64,000 nucleotides of DNA from Promicromonospora soli (lineage in GTDB: Bacteria; Actinomycetota; Actinomycetes; Actinomycetales; Cellulomonadaceae), in contig NZ_BNAS01000003.1 of NCBI RefSeq assembly GCF_014653785.1, positions 262,117-326,116 on the forward strand, read 5' to 3'. The translations under genes and the position numbers were made by a program. The notes beneath the pieces were generated by a model. The model had not been told where the DNA came from and searched no databases. It saw nothing but the letters and a program-made list of their open reading frames with translations. Positions 20,020 to 28,900 of this stretch are shown piece after piece. Every line of letters starts with the position of its first letter. Position 1 is the stretch's first letter.

Positions 20020-23000
20020 ATGATCGACGCGCCCCAGACCCCGGAGACCACGCCTTTTGACGAGGCGTCGCCTCGCCCTGCACCCGTCCTGACGGACGAC
20101 CCGGACCGCCGGCTCGACTGGCGTCGGCTGCGCGGTGCGGCGGCCGTCATCGCCCTGCTCGCCCTCACGGCGGGTGCCGTGGGCCAGGCCCTCGGTACGG
20201 CGGCGGCCGGTCAGCTCGCGGCTGACGCGACCGTCCTCGGGCTGGTGCTGCTCGCCGCTTGCGTGGTGGGTGGCGCGCTGTTCGACGGCGTCGGGCAGGT
20301 GGTCTGGGCCAGTGTCGTGGACCGTGCCGAGGGCAAGCTGCGGAGCGACCTGCTCAGCGCGGCGCTGCGCCAGCCGCTCGCGACGCTCTCCGAGCAGGCA
20401 ATGGGCGAGGTGCTCGACCGGGTCGACGACGACACGCATGCCGTCGGCACCCTGGTGCGCCGTCAGCTGTGGGGCGCGGGCCGGACGGTCGTGGGCACCG
20501 TCCCCATGTGGATCGTCGCCGGTGTCACCTGGTGGCCCGCCTGGTTCCTGTTCCCCGTGCTCGGCGTGCTCGTAGCGCTGCTCACCCGCCCCATGCTCGG
20601 CGAGATCGCGCGCCGCAAGGTGATCGAGGAGGCCGCGTGGACGGACCACGCCGCTGCCTTCGAGGAGGCCGTCGCCGCTCGGAACGACCTGCGCACCAGC
20701 CTGGGGCAGGCGTTCGCCGTGCGGCGCGTGGCACAGCTCTCGGCGGTCGTGCACGACAAGTTCCGCGCGGTCGTGCGCGTCGAGGAGCGCCTGCTGCGGC
20801 TGGCCGGCCTGGTGATGTACGCCCTGCTGGCCGGGACCGTCGTCGTCTGCGCGGTGGTGGCCTCCGGCGGCGGCCTGTCGGTGGAGCAGCTCGTCACGCT
20901 GTTCCTGGTCACGGCGATGTTCGTGGGCCAGATGGACAACCTGGTGCACCACCTGCCGGACATCCAGGAGGGCCTCGGCGCGGTGCTCCGCATCCGGCAG
21001 ATGCTGGCGGTCGAGCCCGAGCCCGACGGCGGCGACGACCTGCCGGACGGGCGGCTCGGGCTCGAGGTACGCGACCTGACCTTTGCCTACGACGAGGGCA
21101 CGTTCGCCCTGACCGGTGTCGACCTGTTGGTACCCGCCGGGGAGACGATCGCGCTCGTGGGCCGTACCGGCTCGGGCAAGTCGACGCTGGCCGCGCTGCT
21201 GTCGCGGGCAGTTGAGCCGGAGCGTGGCTCGGTGTTCCTGGGCGGTGCCGACGTTCGCGACCTGGACCTGCAGAAGCTGCGTGGCTCCGTGGGTGTGGTC
21301 ACCCAGCGCACCGAGATCATCGCCGGGACGCTCGCCGAGAACATCGCGCTCTTCGCGGACGTGCCGCGGGCCGACATCGAGGGCGCCGTGCGTGAGCTTG
21401 GGCTGACCGACTGGGTGGAGGGCATGCCGGACGGCCTCGAGACCCTGCTCGGCCCCGGCGGCACGACGCTGTCCGCGGGCGAGGAGCAGCTTGTCGCGTT
21501 CGCCCGCCTCCTCGTGCGGCACGTGCAGCTCGTCGTGCTCGACGAGGCGACCGCGCGGATGGACCCGCTCACGGAGGCGCGCGTCGTGGCCGCATCCGAC
21601 CGGCTGCTCACCGGACGCACCGGCGTGCTGATCGCGCACCGGCTCGGCACCATCGAGCGGGCCGGCCTCGTCGCCGTGCTCGACCACGGCCGCGTGGTGC
21701 AGCAGGGGCCGCGCGCAACGCTCGCCCGCACGCCGGGTCCGTTCCGCACGCTGCTGGAAGCCGGGGCGAGCGACGGTTCGCTGGACGCCGGGGAGGCCGG
21801 CCACGAGACCGACGCCGCGGCCGGGACCCGCGCCCAGTCGGCTGCGGCCGCTGCCGGGCACACCGGCCCGGCCGGCACTGTCACCGACCACACCGAAGGC
21901 GCCGACGACGCCGAGCCCGACGCGGTCGGGGGGCGCCGTCGGACCGGAACCCCGCCCGATCTGCCGGAGCCCGGCGCCGGCCCGAACCTCGCGCGCGGCG
22001 TGCTGCACGCGCTGTTCGTGCGCCCGAAGTGGGGCCTGTTCGGTGCGGCCCTGTTCCTCCTGGCGAGCCTGGTCGCCGCCCAGGGCGCGGTCACCGGGTT
22101 CCTGTGGGGCCGCACGGTCGAGGAGGTGGAGGCGGGCGAGCTGCCCGTCGTCCTGCTGATCTCGCTCGCGGTGCTGCTGCTCATGCAGCCGCTGTTCGTC
22201 TCTCGCGCGATGGGTGTGTACCCGCGCTGGTGGATCGAGATCCTGCTGCGGATCCGGATGTCGGTCATGCACGGGCAGACCCGGCAGTACCGGCTGCCCG
22301 CCACGCCGCCCGGTGAGGTCGTGGCCCGGTCCATGGACGCGGACCGGTTCGTGCGGTACGCGGACCGCTGGGTCGACTTCGTCAACGGCCTCGCGATCGT
22401 GGCGGTCACCGCACTGATCAGCGGGACCTGGACCGCGGGCGCCGTCCTGCTTGCGGTCATGGTGGTGTCGGCCGCGGCCTCGGCCATCGGCCGGCCGATC
22501 GCCGGCCGCTCGGCCGCGGGCTCGTCGGCGGCTCGTGCGCGGTTCGGCCGCGCGCTGGTCTCGGCGCTCGACTCGGCGCGCACGGTGAAGCTGGCCGCAC
22601 GCACGCCCGACGTACGCCGGCACCTCGGTGAGGTCGACTCGGGCCGCGTGAAGGCCGCGATCTTCGAGCACCGGGTGCAGGCAGTGCTGGACTCGGTGCC
22701 ACTGGTGACCCTGTACGTGGGCGTGGTCGCCGCATGGGCGTTCTACCTCACCGACAGGTGGGACCTGGCCACGACGCTGCTCGTGGCGAGCGCTGTGACG
22801 GGCTTCGCCTGGTTCGGCGTCGTGGCGGGTGCGGTGGTTACCGAGGCGCCCGGCACCCGGGCGTGGCAGGTGGCGACGGCCCGTTTCGCGGGTGGCGCCG
22901 ACCTCGTGTCTCGTCAGCGCGGCGTGGACCTGGTGACGGGCACGGCGCCCGCCCCCGAGCCGACCCGGCGCGAGCCCCTGGACCGCCTCGAGCTGCGCGA

Positions 23001-23658
23001 CCTCACCGCGGTGCACGACGACGGCACGATCGGCGTGTCCGACGTCGACCTCGAGATCCGGCGCGGTGAGCTGGTGCTGCTGCTCGGGCAGGTCGGGTCG
23101 GGCAAGTCGTCCCTGCTGTCCGCGCTGGCCGGGCTCATGGAGCACACCGGCGAGGTCCGGTGGAACGGGACCGAGGTGACGGACGCCCAGACGTTCCTGC
23201 GCCCCGGTCAGGTGGCGCACGTGGCTCAGGTGCCGCGCGTGCTGTCCGGCACGTTCTCCGACAATGTCCGGCTCGACCACGCGCGTGACATCGTCGGCCC
23301 CGTCCAGGGCGCGCGGCTCGCGCAGGACATGGAGGAGGCGGGCGGCCCGCATGCCCTCGTGGGCCACCGCGGCGTGCGCCTGTCCGGCGGTCAGGTGCAG
23401 CGGCTCGCGCTCGCACGGGCGCTCGCCGCGGACACCGAGCTCCTGCTCGCCGACGACGTCTCCAGCGCGCTGGACGCCTCGACCGAGATCGAGCTGTGGG
23501 CCGCCCTGCGGGAGCGGGGCACCACGGTGGTCGGCGCGACGTCGAAGCGCGCGGCGCTCTCTCGCGCGGACCGCGTGGTGGTGCTGGTCGAGGGCAAGGT
23601 GGCCGACGTCGGGCCGTGGGCCGGCCTCGCGCCGAAGTGGAGCCACCTCGCGGGCTGA
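20020..23658 (+). CDS. Fused ABC exporter with two TMD-NBD halves
   Basis: A 1212-residue single-chain exporter arranged TMD1 (about 35-320), NBD1 (345-560), linker (575-650), TMD2 (660-950), NBD2 (985-1205). NBD1 has Walker A GRTGSGKST (381-389), a variant signature LSAGEEQ, Walker B VVLDEATARMD and H-loop IAHR. NBD2 has Walker A GQVGSGKSS (from 1023), a perfect LSGGQ, but ADDVSSALD (Asp instead of the catalytic Glu) and ATSKRA where the H-loop His is expected. One ATP site should therefore be weak. The substrate is unknown. Actinobacterial proteins of this layout export drugs or lipids. ATG at 20020, TAGCCT ten bases earlier. Confidence 0.9.
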   Translation: MIDAPQTPETTPFDEASPRPAPVLTDDPDRRLDWRRLRGAAAVIALLALTAGAVGQALGTAAAGQLAADATVLGLVLLAACVVGGALFDGVGQVVWASVVDRAEGKLRSDLLSAALRQPLATLSEQAMGEVLDRVDDDTHAVGTLVRRQLWGAGRTVVGTVPMWIVAGVTWWPAWFLFPVLGVLVALLTRPMLGEIARRKVIEEAAWTDHAAAFEEAVAARNDLRTSLGQAFAVRRVAQLSAVVHDKFRAVVRVEERLLRLAGLVMYALLAGTVVVCAVVASGGGLSVEQLVTLFLVTAMFVGQMDNLVHHLPDIQEGLGAVLRIRQMLAVEPEPDGGDDLPDGRLGLEVRDLTFAYDEGTFALTGVDLLVPAGETIALVGRTGSGKSTLAALLSRAVEPERGSVFLGGADVRDLDLQKLRGSVGVVTQRTEIIAGTLAENIALFADVPRADIEGAVRELGLTDWVEGMPDGLETLLGPGGTTLSAGEEQLVAFARLLVRHVQLVVLDEATARMDPLTEARVVAASDRLLTGRTGVLIAHRLGTIERAGLVAVLDHGRVVQQGPRATLARTPGPFRTLLEAGASDGSLDAGEAGHETDAAAGTRAQSAAAAAGHTGPAGTVTDHTEGADDAEPDAVGGRRRTGTPPDLPEPGAGPNLARGVLHALFVRPKWGLFGAALFLLASLVAAQGAVTGFLWGRTVEEVEAGELPVVLLISLAVLLLMQPLFVSRAMGVYPRWWIEILLRIRMSVMHGQTRQYRLPATPPGEVVARSMDADRFVRYADRWVDFVNGLAIVAVTALISGTWTAGAVLLAVMVVSAAASAIGRPIAGRSAAGSSAARARFGRALVSALDSARTVKLAARTPDVRRHLGEVDSGRVKAAIFEHRVQAVLDSVPLVTLYVGVVAAWAFYLTDRWDLATTLLVASAVTGFAWFGVVAGAVVTEAPGTRAWQVATARFAGGADLVSRQRGVDLVTGTAPAPEPTRREPLDRLELRDLTAVHDDGTIGVSDVDLEIRRGELVLLLGQVGSGKSSLLSALAGLMEHTGEVRWNGTEVTDAQTFLRPGQVAHVAQVPRVLSGTFSDNVRLDHARDIVGPVQGARLAQDMEEAGGPHALVGHRGVRLSGGQVQRLALARALAADTELLLADDVSSALDASTEIELWAALRERGTTVVGATSKRAALSRADRVVVLVEGKVADVGPWAGLAPKWSHLAG

Positions 23659-23675
23659 TCCGTCCGCGCACTGAC

Positions 23676-23708
23676 GCCGCCCGCAGGCTCCTGTCGCCTG
23701 CGGGCGGC
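23676..23708. terminator. Bidirectional hairpin terminator
   Basis: GCCGCCCGCAGGC and GCCTGCGGGCGGC form a perfect 13-bp stem with a 7-nt loop between the convergent ABC and MFS genes. Confidence 0.8.
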
Positions 23709-23725
23709 CGACCCGGGCGGTCGCC

Positions 23726-25213
23726 TCACCTGGTGGGCGCTCGTCTGTCCGCCCGGCGCGGCAGCGTGAAGACCAGCAGGAACGCCATCACGGAGAGCGC
23801 GGCGCTGGTGGCCATCGCCATCGTCGCGGCGTGCGCGAAGGCATCGGCGACCACCTCGGGCGTCGGGCGACCGGGCGGGAACGCGAGCGACCCGAAGAGC
23901 ACCGAGCCGACGACGGCGATGCCGGCCGCCGATCCGACGCGCTGCATGGTGCCGATGACGCCGGACGCGGCCCCGGCCTCGTCGCGGTCCACGGTCGCGA
24001 CGATGAACTGGGCGTTCGGCGCGATGAAGAGGCCGCTGCCGATACCGCCGACCAGCAGAGGCGCCGCCAGGGTCCAGTGGGTCAGGTCGCCGGTCGGCAC
24101 CAGCCAGAGCACGAGCCACAGCGACACGAGCCCGAGCGCGACCATGCCCGTGCCGATCACGAGCACCACCCGACCCAGCCGGTGCGCCAGGCGCTCGCTC
24201 TGCGACGCCCCCACTATCGATCCGAGGGCGAACGGCACCGACACCAGCCCGGACGCCAGCGCCGAATGGCCCAGCCCGGACTGCCAGAAGATCGAGATCG
24301 TGAAGAAGATGCTGGTGAACGCCGCGAAGTAGACCAGCGCGAGGATCACGCCGCCGGTGAACGCGGCGTGCGCGAACAGGCGGGGCGGCACGAGCGGGTT
24401 GCCGCCGCGCCCCGCGACCCGGCGCTCCCAGAACGCGAATCCGACGAGCAGCAACAGGCCGCCGACCAGGGACGTCCAGGTCCACCACGGCCAGCCGGCG
24501 TCCTCGCCCTCGATGAGCGGCACCAGCACCGCGACGAGCGCCACGGAGACCAGCAGCAGCCCCACGACGTCGACCCCGCGCGCGGTCGCGCCCACGACGA
24601 TCCTGGGCAGCAGCACGATCGCCGCGGCCACGGCGATCACCCCGAAGGGCAGGTTGACGAAGAAGATCGAGCGCCAGCCCTCGTCCTCACCGAACGCCTC
24701 GATGAGCAGGCCGCCGACGATCGGCCCGAGGGCGGTGGAGAACCCGATGGCCGCGCCCATCACCGCGAACGCCTTGCCGCGCGTGCGGCCGGCGAACATG
24801 AGCTGGATCAGCGCCGTCACCGCCGGGAAGAAGATGCCGCCGCACAGGCCCTGGACCACGCGGGCCACGATCAGCTCGGTGGCGCCCGCCGCGAGGCCGC
24901 ACCAGAGGCTGGCGAGCGTGAACCCGGCCAGGCCCACGACGAACACCCACTTGTGGCCCACCCGGTCACCCACGCGGCCGGCCGGGATGAGCGCCAGGCC
25001 GTAGGCGAGTGCGTACCCGGAGATGATCCAGGACAGCGTGCCCTCCGACGCGTCGAGCGACGTCCGGATGGTCGGCAGCGCGACGTTGACGATTGTCGTG
25101 TCGAGCAGGGCCATCGATACGCCCAGGATGAGCACCGCGAGCGCGATCCAGGAGCTGCGCGGGGCCGCGTCCGGTGTGGCGTTCGAGGCGGTGGGCGCGG
25201 GGGAGGTGGTCAC
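23726..25213 (-). CDS. DHA2-family (EmrB/QacA) drug exporter
   Basis: A 495-residue MFS transporter with 14 predicted membrane segments, typical of the DHA2 drug:H+ antiporters. LDTTIVNVALPTI in segment 1 is a family signature; GRVGDRVGHK is the loop 2-3 motif; IGFSTALGPIVGGLL is the antiporter motif C. The chosen start is GTG at 25213; TTG at 25219 is possible, with GAGAGG upstream of both. The substrate is unknown, and no neighbouring regulator is obvious. Confidence 0.87.
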   Translation of the reverse strand: MTTSPAPTASNATPDAAPRSSWIALAVLILGVSMALLDTTIVNVALPTIRTSLDASEGTLSWIISGYALAYGLALIPAGRVGDRVGHKWVFVVGLAGFTLASLWCGLAAGATELIVARVVQGLCGGIFFPAVTALIQLMFAGRTRGKAFAVMGAAIGFSTALGPIVGGLLIEAFGEDEGWRSIFFVNLPFGVIAVAAAIVLLPRIVVGATARGVDVVGLLLVSVALVAVLVPLIEGEDAGWPWWTWTSLVGGLLLLVGFAFWERRVAGRGGNPLVPPRLFAHAAFTGGVILALVYFAAFTSIFFTISIFWQSGLGHSALASGLVSVPFALGSIVGASQSERLAHRLGRVVLVIGTGMVALGLVSLWLVLWLVPTGDLTHWTLAAPLLVGGIGSGLFIAPNAQFIVATVDRDEAGAASGVIGTMQRVGSAAGIAVVGSVLFGSLAFPPGRPTPEVVADAFAHAATMAMATSAALSVMAFLLVFTLPRRADRRAPTR

Positions 25214-25299
25214 GGGCAAGGCGCCTCTCGAGGGACGGCGTAACGAGACGATCGTACGGCGCGCCTCCGACAGGCCGAGCGACGCGTCACCCCCTGGCT

Positions 25300-25354
25300 G
25301 TGGGCGCGATCCTTGCGACTACCTGCCCGGTTCAGGCGCAACGATCACGCCCAC
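25300..25354. repeat. 55-bp palindromic repeat, copy 1
   Basis: Arms 25300-25317 and 25337-25354 (GTGGGCGCGATCCTTGCG with CGCAACGATCACGCCCAC) pair at 16 of 18 positions around a 19-nt loop beginning ACTA. A second copy with the same arm and loop lengths lies at 45583-45635. Between the DHA2 exporter and the GNAT gene. Confidence 0.75.
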
Positions 25355-25381
25355 AACCAAGGGTTCTTAGGGTGGGTGGTT

Positions 25382-25828
25382 GTGGAACTGATCTTTCGTG
25401 AGGCGAAGCGCGACGACCTCGAGCGCATCGTGGAGCTCATCGCCGACGACGCCGTCGCCGCCCGCCGCACCGGCAGCTACGGCGAGCCGCACATCAAGGC
25501 CTTCGAGGCCGTCACCGCGAGCCCGGACAACGAGCTGGTGGTGGCGGAGTCCGGCGGCGAGGTGATCGGCGTCATGCAGCTCACGTTCATCCCCGGGATC
25601 TCGCGCAACGGAGCCTCCCGGCTCCTGGTGGAGGCCGTCCGGGTGGACCGCGACCTCCGCGGCAAGGGCATCGGCCGCCGCCTGATGGAGCACGCCCACG
25701 AGCGCGGCCGGGCGCGGGGCTGCGCCCTGGCCCAGCTGACGTCGGACAAGCAGCGGCCCGAGGCGCACCGGTTCTACCGGAGCCTCGGCTACGAGCAGTC
25801 CCACGAGGGCTTCAAGCTCCCGCTCTGA
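25382..25828 (+). CDS. GNAT-family N-acetyltransferase
   Basis: A 148-residue acetyl-CoA-dependent acetyltransferase. The acetyl-CoA loop is VDRDLRGKGIGRRLMEHAHE (near residue 85), followed by QLTSDKQRPEAHRFYRSLGY, the usual C-terminal motif. The start is GTG at 25382; the open frame reaches further upstream but runs through the palindromic repeat at 25300-25354, which is not coding. The substrate is not deducible; the compact form resembles amino-acid or aminoglycoside-like GNATs. Confidence 0.82.
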   Translation: MELIFREAKRDDLERIVELIADDAVAARRTGSYGEPHIKAFEAVTASPDNELVVAESGGEVIGVMQLTFIPGISRNGASRLLVEAVRVDRDLRGKGIGRRLMEHAHERGRARGCALAQLTSDKQRPEAHRFYRSLGYEQSHEGFKLPL

Positions 25829-25866
25829 CTCCGGAGACGACCAAGGTCCGAGCGCGCGCCCATAAT

Positions 25867-25891
25867 CGCTTGCTGCAAAGTTCTGCAAGCG
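25867..25891. promoter_or_regulatory. Operator-like inverted repeat before the amylase-pullulanase gene
   Basis: CGCTTGC (25867-25873) and GCAAGCG (25885-25891) flank an 11-nt centre that itself holds TGCAAAGTTCTGCA. The half-site CTTGCA/TGCAAG is like LacI-family MalR operators of streptomycetes, which fits a starch gene. 65 bp before the ATG; no regulator gene is present in the window. Confidence 0.55.
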
Positions 25892-25955
25892 TTACAGTCA
25901 CAACCGGTCCACACACCGGGGTTCCGGACGACGAAGGACGACGAAGGGGTCATCC

Positions 25956-28900
25956 ATGTCTCGCTCTGCACGCCTGCGCCCAGCGCAGCTCGGCGCGGCC
26001 GTCGCCGCCCTCACCCTGACGGCATCGCTCGGGCTCAGCGCAGCGGCGTCGGCGGCCGCGACCGGAGCGTCGACGTCGGCCGTCGCGACAGGGGCGACCG
26101 GCCAGGTCGCCGCGGCAGCAGAGGACCGAACCGCCGCCCTCGTCGGCAGCCTCCAGGACGAGCTCGGCTGTGCTGCCGACTGGGACCCGGCCTGCGCGGC
26201 CACCGAGCTCGCGCCCCAGGCAGACGGCACGTTCGGCGCCGAGTTCGAGCTCCCGGCGGGCACGTACGAGTACAAGGTCGCGCTGAACGACTCCTGGGAC
26301 GAGTCCTACGGCCGCGACGGGGGCCAGGAGAACGCCCCGCTCCATCTCGAAGGACCGGCCCGGGTGCGCGTCACCTACGACGACACGACCCACCGCACCG
26401 CCCTGACCCCGCTGACCCTCGCGGGCGAGTACTCCGAGGCGGACGCCGCCCTGGTGCACGAGCCCGTCCGCCAGCCCGGCAGCGACGAGCGCTTCTACTT
26501 CGTGATGACCGACCGGTTCGCCAACGGGGACGCCGCCAACGACACCGGCGGCCTGACGGGCGACCGGCTCGCCACCGGCTTCGACCCCAGCGACAAGGGC
26601 TTCTACCAGGGCGGTGACCTGGCGGGCCTGCGCGAGAACCTCGACTACATCGAGGGCCTGGGCACCACGGCGATCTGGCTCACCCCGAGCTTTCTCAACC
26701 GGCCGGTGCAGGGTTCCGGCGACGACGTGAGCGCCGGTTACCACGGCTACTGGATCACCGACTTCACGCGGATCGACCCGCACCTGGGCACCAACGCCGA
26801 GCTCGAGGCGCTGATCGACGACGCCCACGCGCGCGGCCTCAAGGTCTACTTCGACATCATCACGAACCACACGGCCGACGTCGTCGACTACGCCGAGGGC
26901 ACCTACGACTACGTGGACCAGGCCACGGCTCCGTACACGGACGCCGGCGGCAACCCCTTCGACCCGGCCGACTTCGCCGGCACCGGCAGCTTCCCCGAGC
27001 TCGACCCGGCCACGAGCTTCCCGTACACGCCCGTCGTCGACCCGGCCGACCAGGACGTGAAGGTCCCGGCCTGGCTCAACGACCCCACGCTCTACCACAA
27101 CCGGGGCAACTCGACGTGGGCGGGCGAGTCCGTCACCTACGGCGACTTCAGCGGCCTGGACGACCTCATGACCGAGCACCCTACGGTCGTGGACGGCTTC
27201 GAGGAGATCTACAAGGCGTGGATCGACCTCGGCATCGACGGGTTCCGCATCGACACGGTCAAGCACGTGAACTTCCAGTTCTGGGAGGAGTGGTCCGCGG
27301 AGATCGAGGAGTACGCGCACGCCCAGGGCAAGGACGAGTTCTTCACGTTCGGCGAGGTGTACGACGCCGACGCCGCCAAGACCTCCCCGTACGTGCGGCG
27401 CACCGACATGAGCTCCGTGCTCGACTTCTCGTTCCAGGCGGCCGCCACGAGCTACGCGAGCGGCAACAGCGCGCGGCGTCTGGCGGAGCTGTACGCCTCC
27501 GACGACCTGTACACCACCCCGCGAAGCAGCGCGTCGGCCCTGCCGACGTTCCTCGGCAACCACGACATGGGCCGCGTCGGCTTCATGCTCGCCGGCACCG
27601 ACAACCCGCTCGAGCGCGACGAGCTGGCGCACGAGCTCATGTACCTGACGCGCGGCCAGCCGGTGGTCTACTACGGGGACGAGCAGGGCTTCGCGGGCAC
27701 CGGCGGCGACAAGGACGCCCGGCAGACCCTGTTTGCCACCCAGGTCGACGAGTACGCGAACCAGCCCCTGGTGACGGGCGAGCAGGCCGGGAGCGCGGAC
27801 CGGTACGGCACCGACGCGCCGCTCTACGAGCACATCGCGGCCCTCGCAGCGCTCCGGGAGGAGCACCCGGCTCTGGCGAGCGGCGCCCAGATCGAGCGCT
27901 ACGCCGAGGACGGCGCCGGCGTCTACGCGTTCTCCCGCGTGGACCGCGACGAGCAGGTCGAGCACCTGGTCGCCGCGAACAATGCGGCGCAGGAGCGCAC
28001 GGTCACCATCGACACGCTCACCCCGGGCGCGGCCTTCGCCCCGCTGTACGGCACGAGCACCTCGCTGACCGCCGACGCCGACGGCGCGGTCACCCTGACC
28101 GTCCCGGCGCACTCCGCGGTCGTGCTGGTCGCCGACCGCACGGTTGGCCCCGACTCCGCGGGAGCCGGGACCGTGGTCCCGGGCACGAGCGCCCGGCCGG
28201 GCGCCGCGGTGACCGGCGTCGCCCCGGTCGCCGCCGGGATCGACGACGCCTGGGCGGAGACATCCTTCGCGTGGCGTCCGGTCGGCACCGACGAGTGGCA
28301 CCACCTCGGTACCGCCGAGGACACGACGCCCAGGGTGTTCCACGACGTCGGACCCGACGGAGCCGCCCTGCCTGAGGGCGCCCTGGTCGAGTACCGCGCG
28401 GTGACGCGGGACGCCGACGGCGACCGCGCGGCCGCCAGCTCGTACGCGTCGGTGGGCGTCGACGTGAGCGGTGTGGTCGACGATCCGGGCGACCCCGAGA
28501 TCGACATGGTCACCGTCCCCGGATCGCACAACAGCGAGATGGGCTGCGCCGGCGACTGGACTCCGGACTGCGAGGCCGCGCGCCTCACCCTCGCCGACGA
28601 CGGCACGTACACCGGCACCTTCGAGGTGCCCGCCGGGTCGTACGAGTTCAAGGTGGCCGTCAACGGCTCCTGGGCGGAGAACTACGGGGCCGACGGCGTG
28701 CGCGACGGTGCCAACATCCCCTACTCCACCGGCGGTGGCCCGGTCACGTTCACCTGGGACCCGGAGACCAAGGTGCCGACCGTGCGGGTCGGCACGCCCG
28801 GCACGCCGGGGGAGGGCCAGCAGGCCGCGCACTGGGTGCGCCAGGGGCTGGTGCTGGTGCCGGCCGATAACTTCGGCACAGGCGACACCTGGGCGCTGGA

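Noticed and set aside
19933-23646. 1237-codon open frame opposite the ABC exporter
   Set aside because: Antisense shadow of a strong gene; His/Arg/Gln-rich, no recognisable domain.
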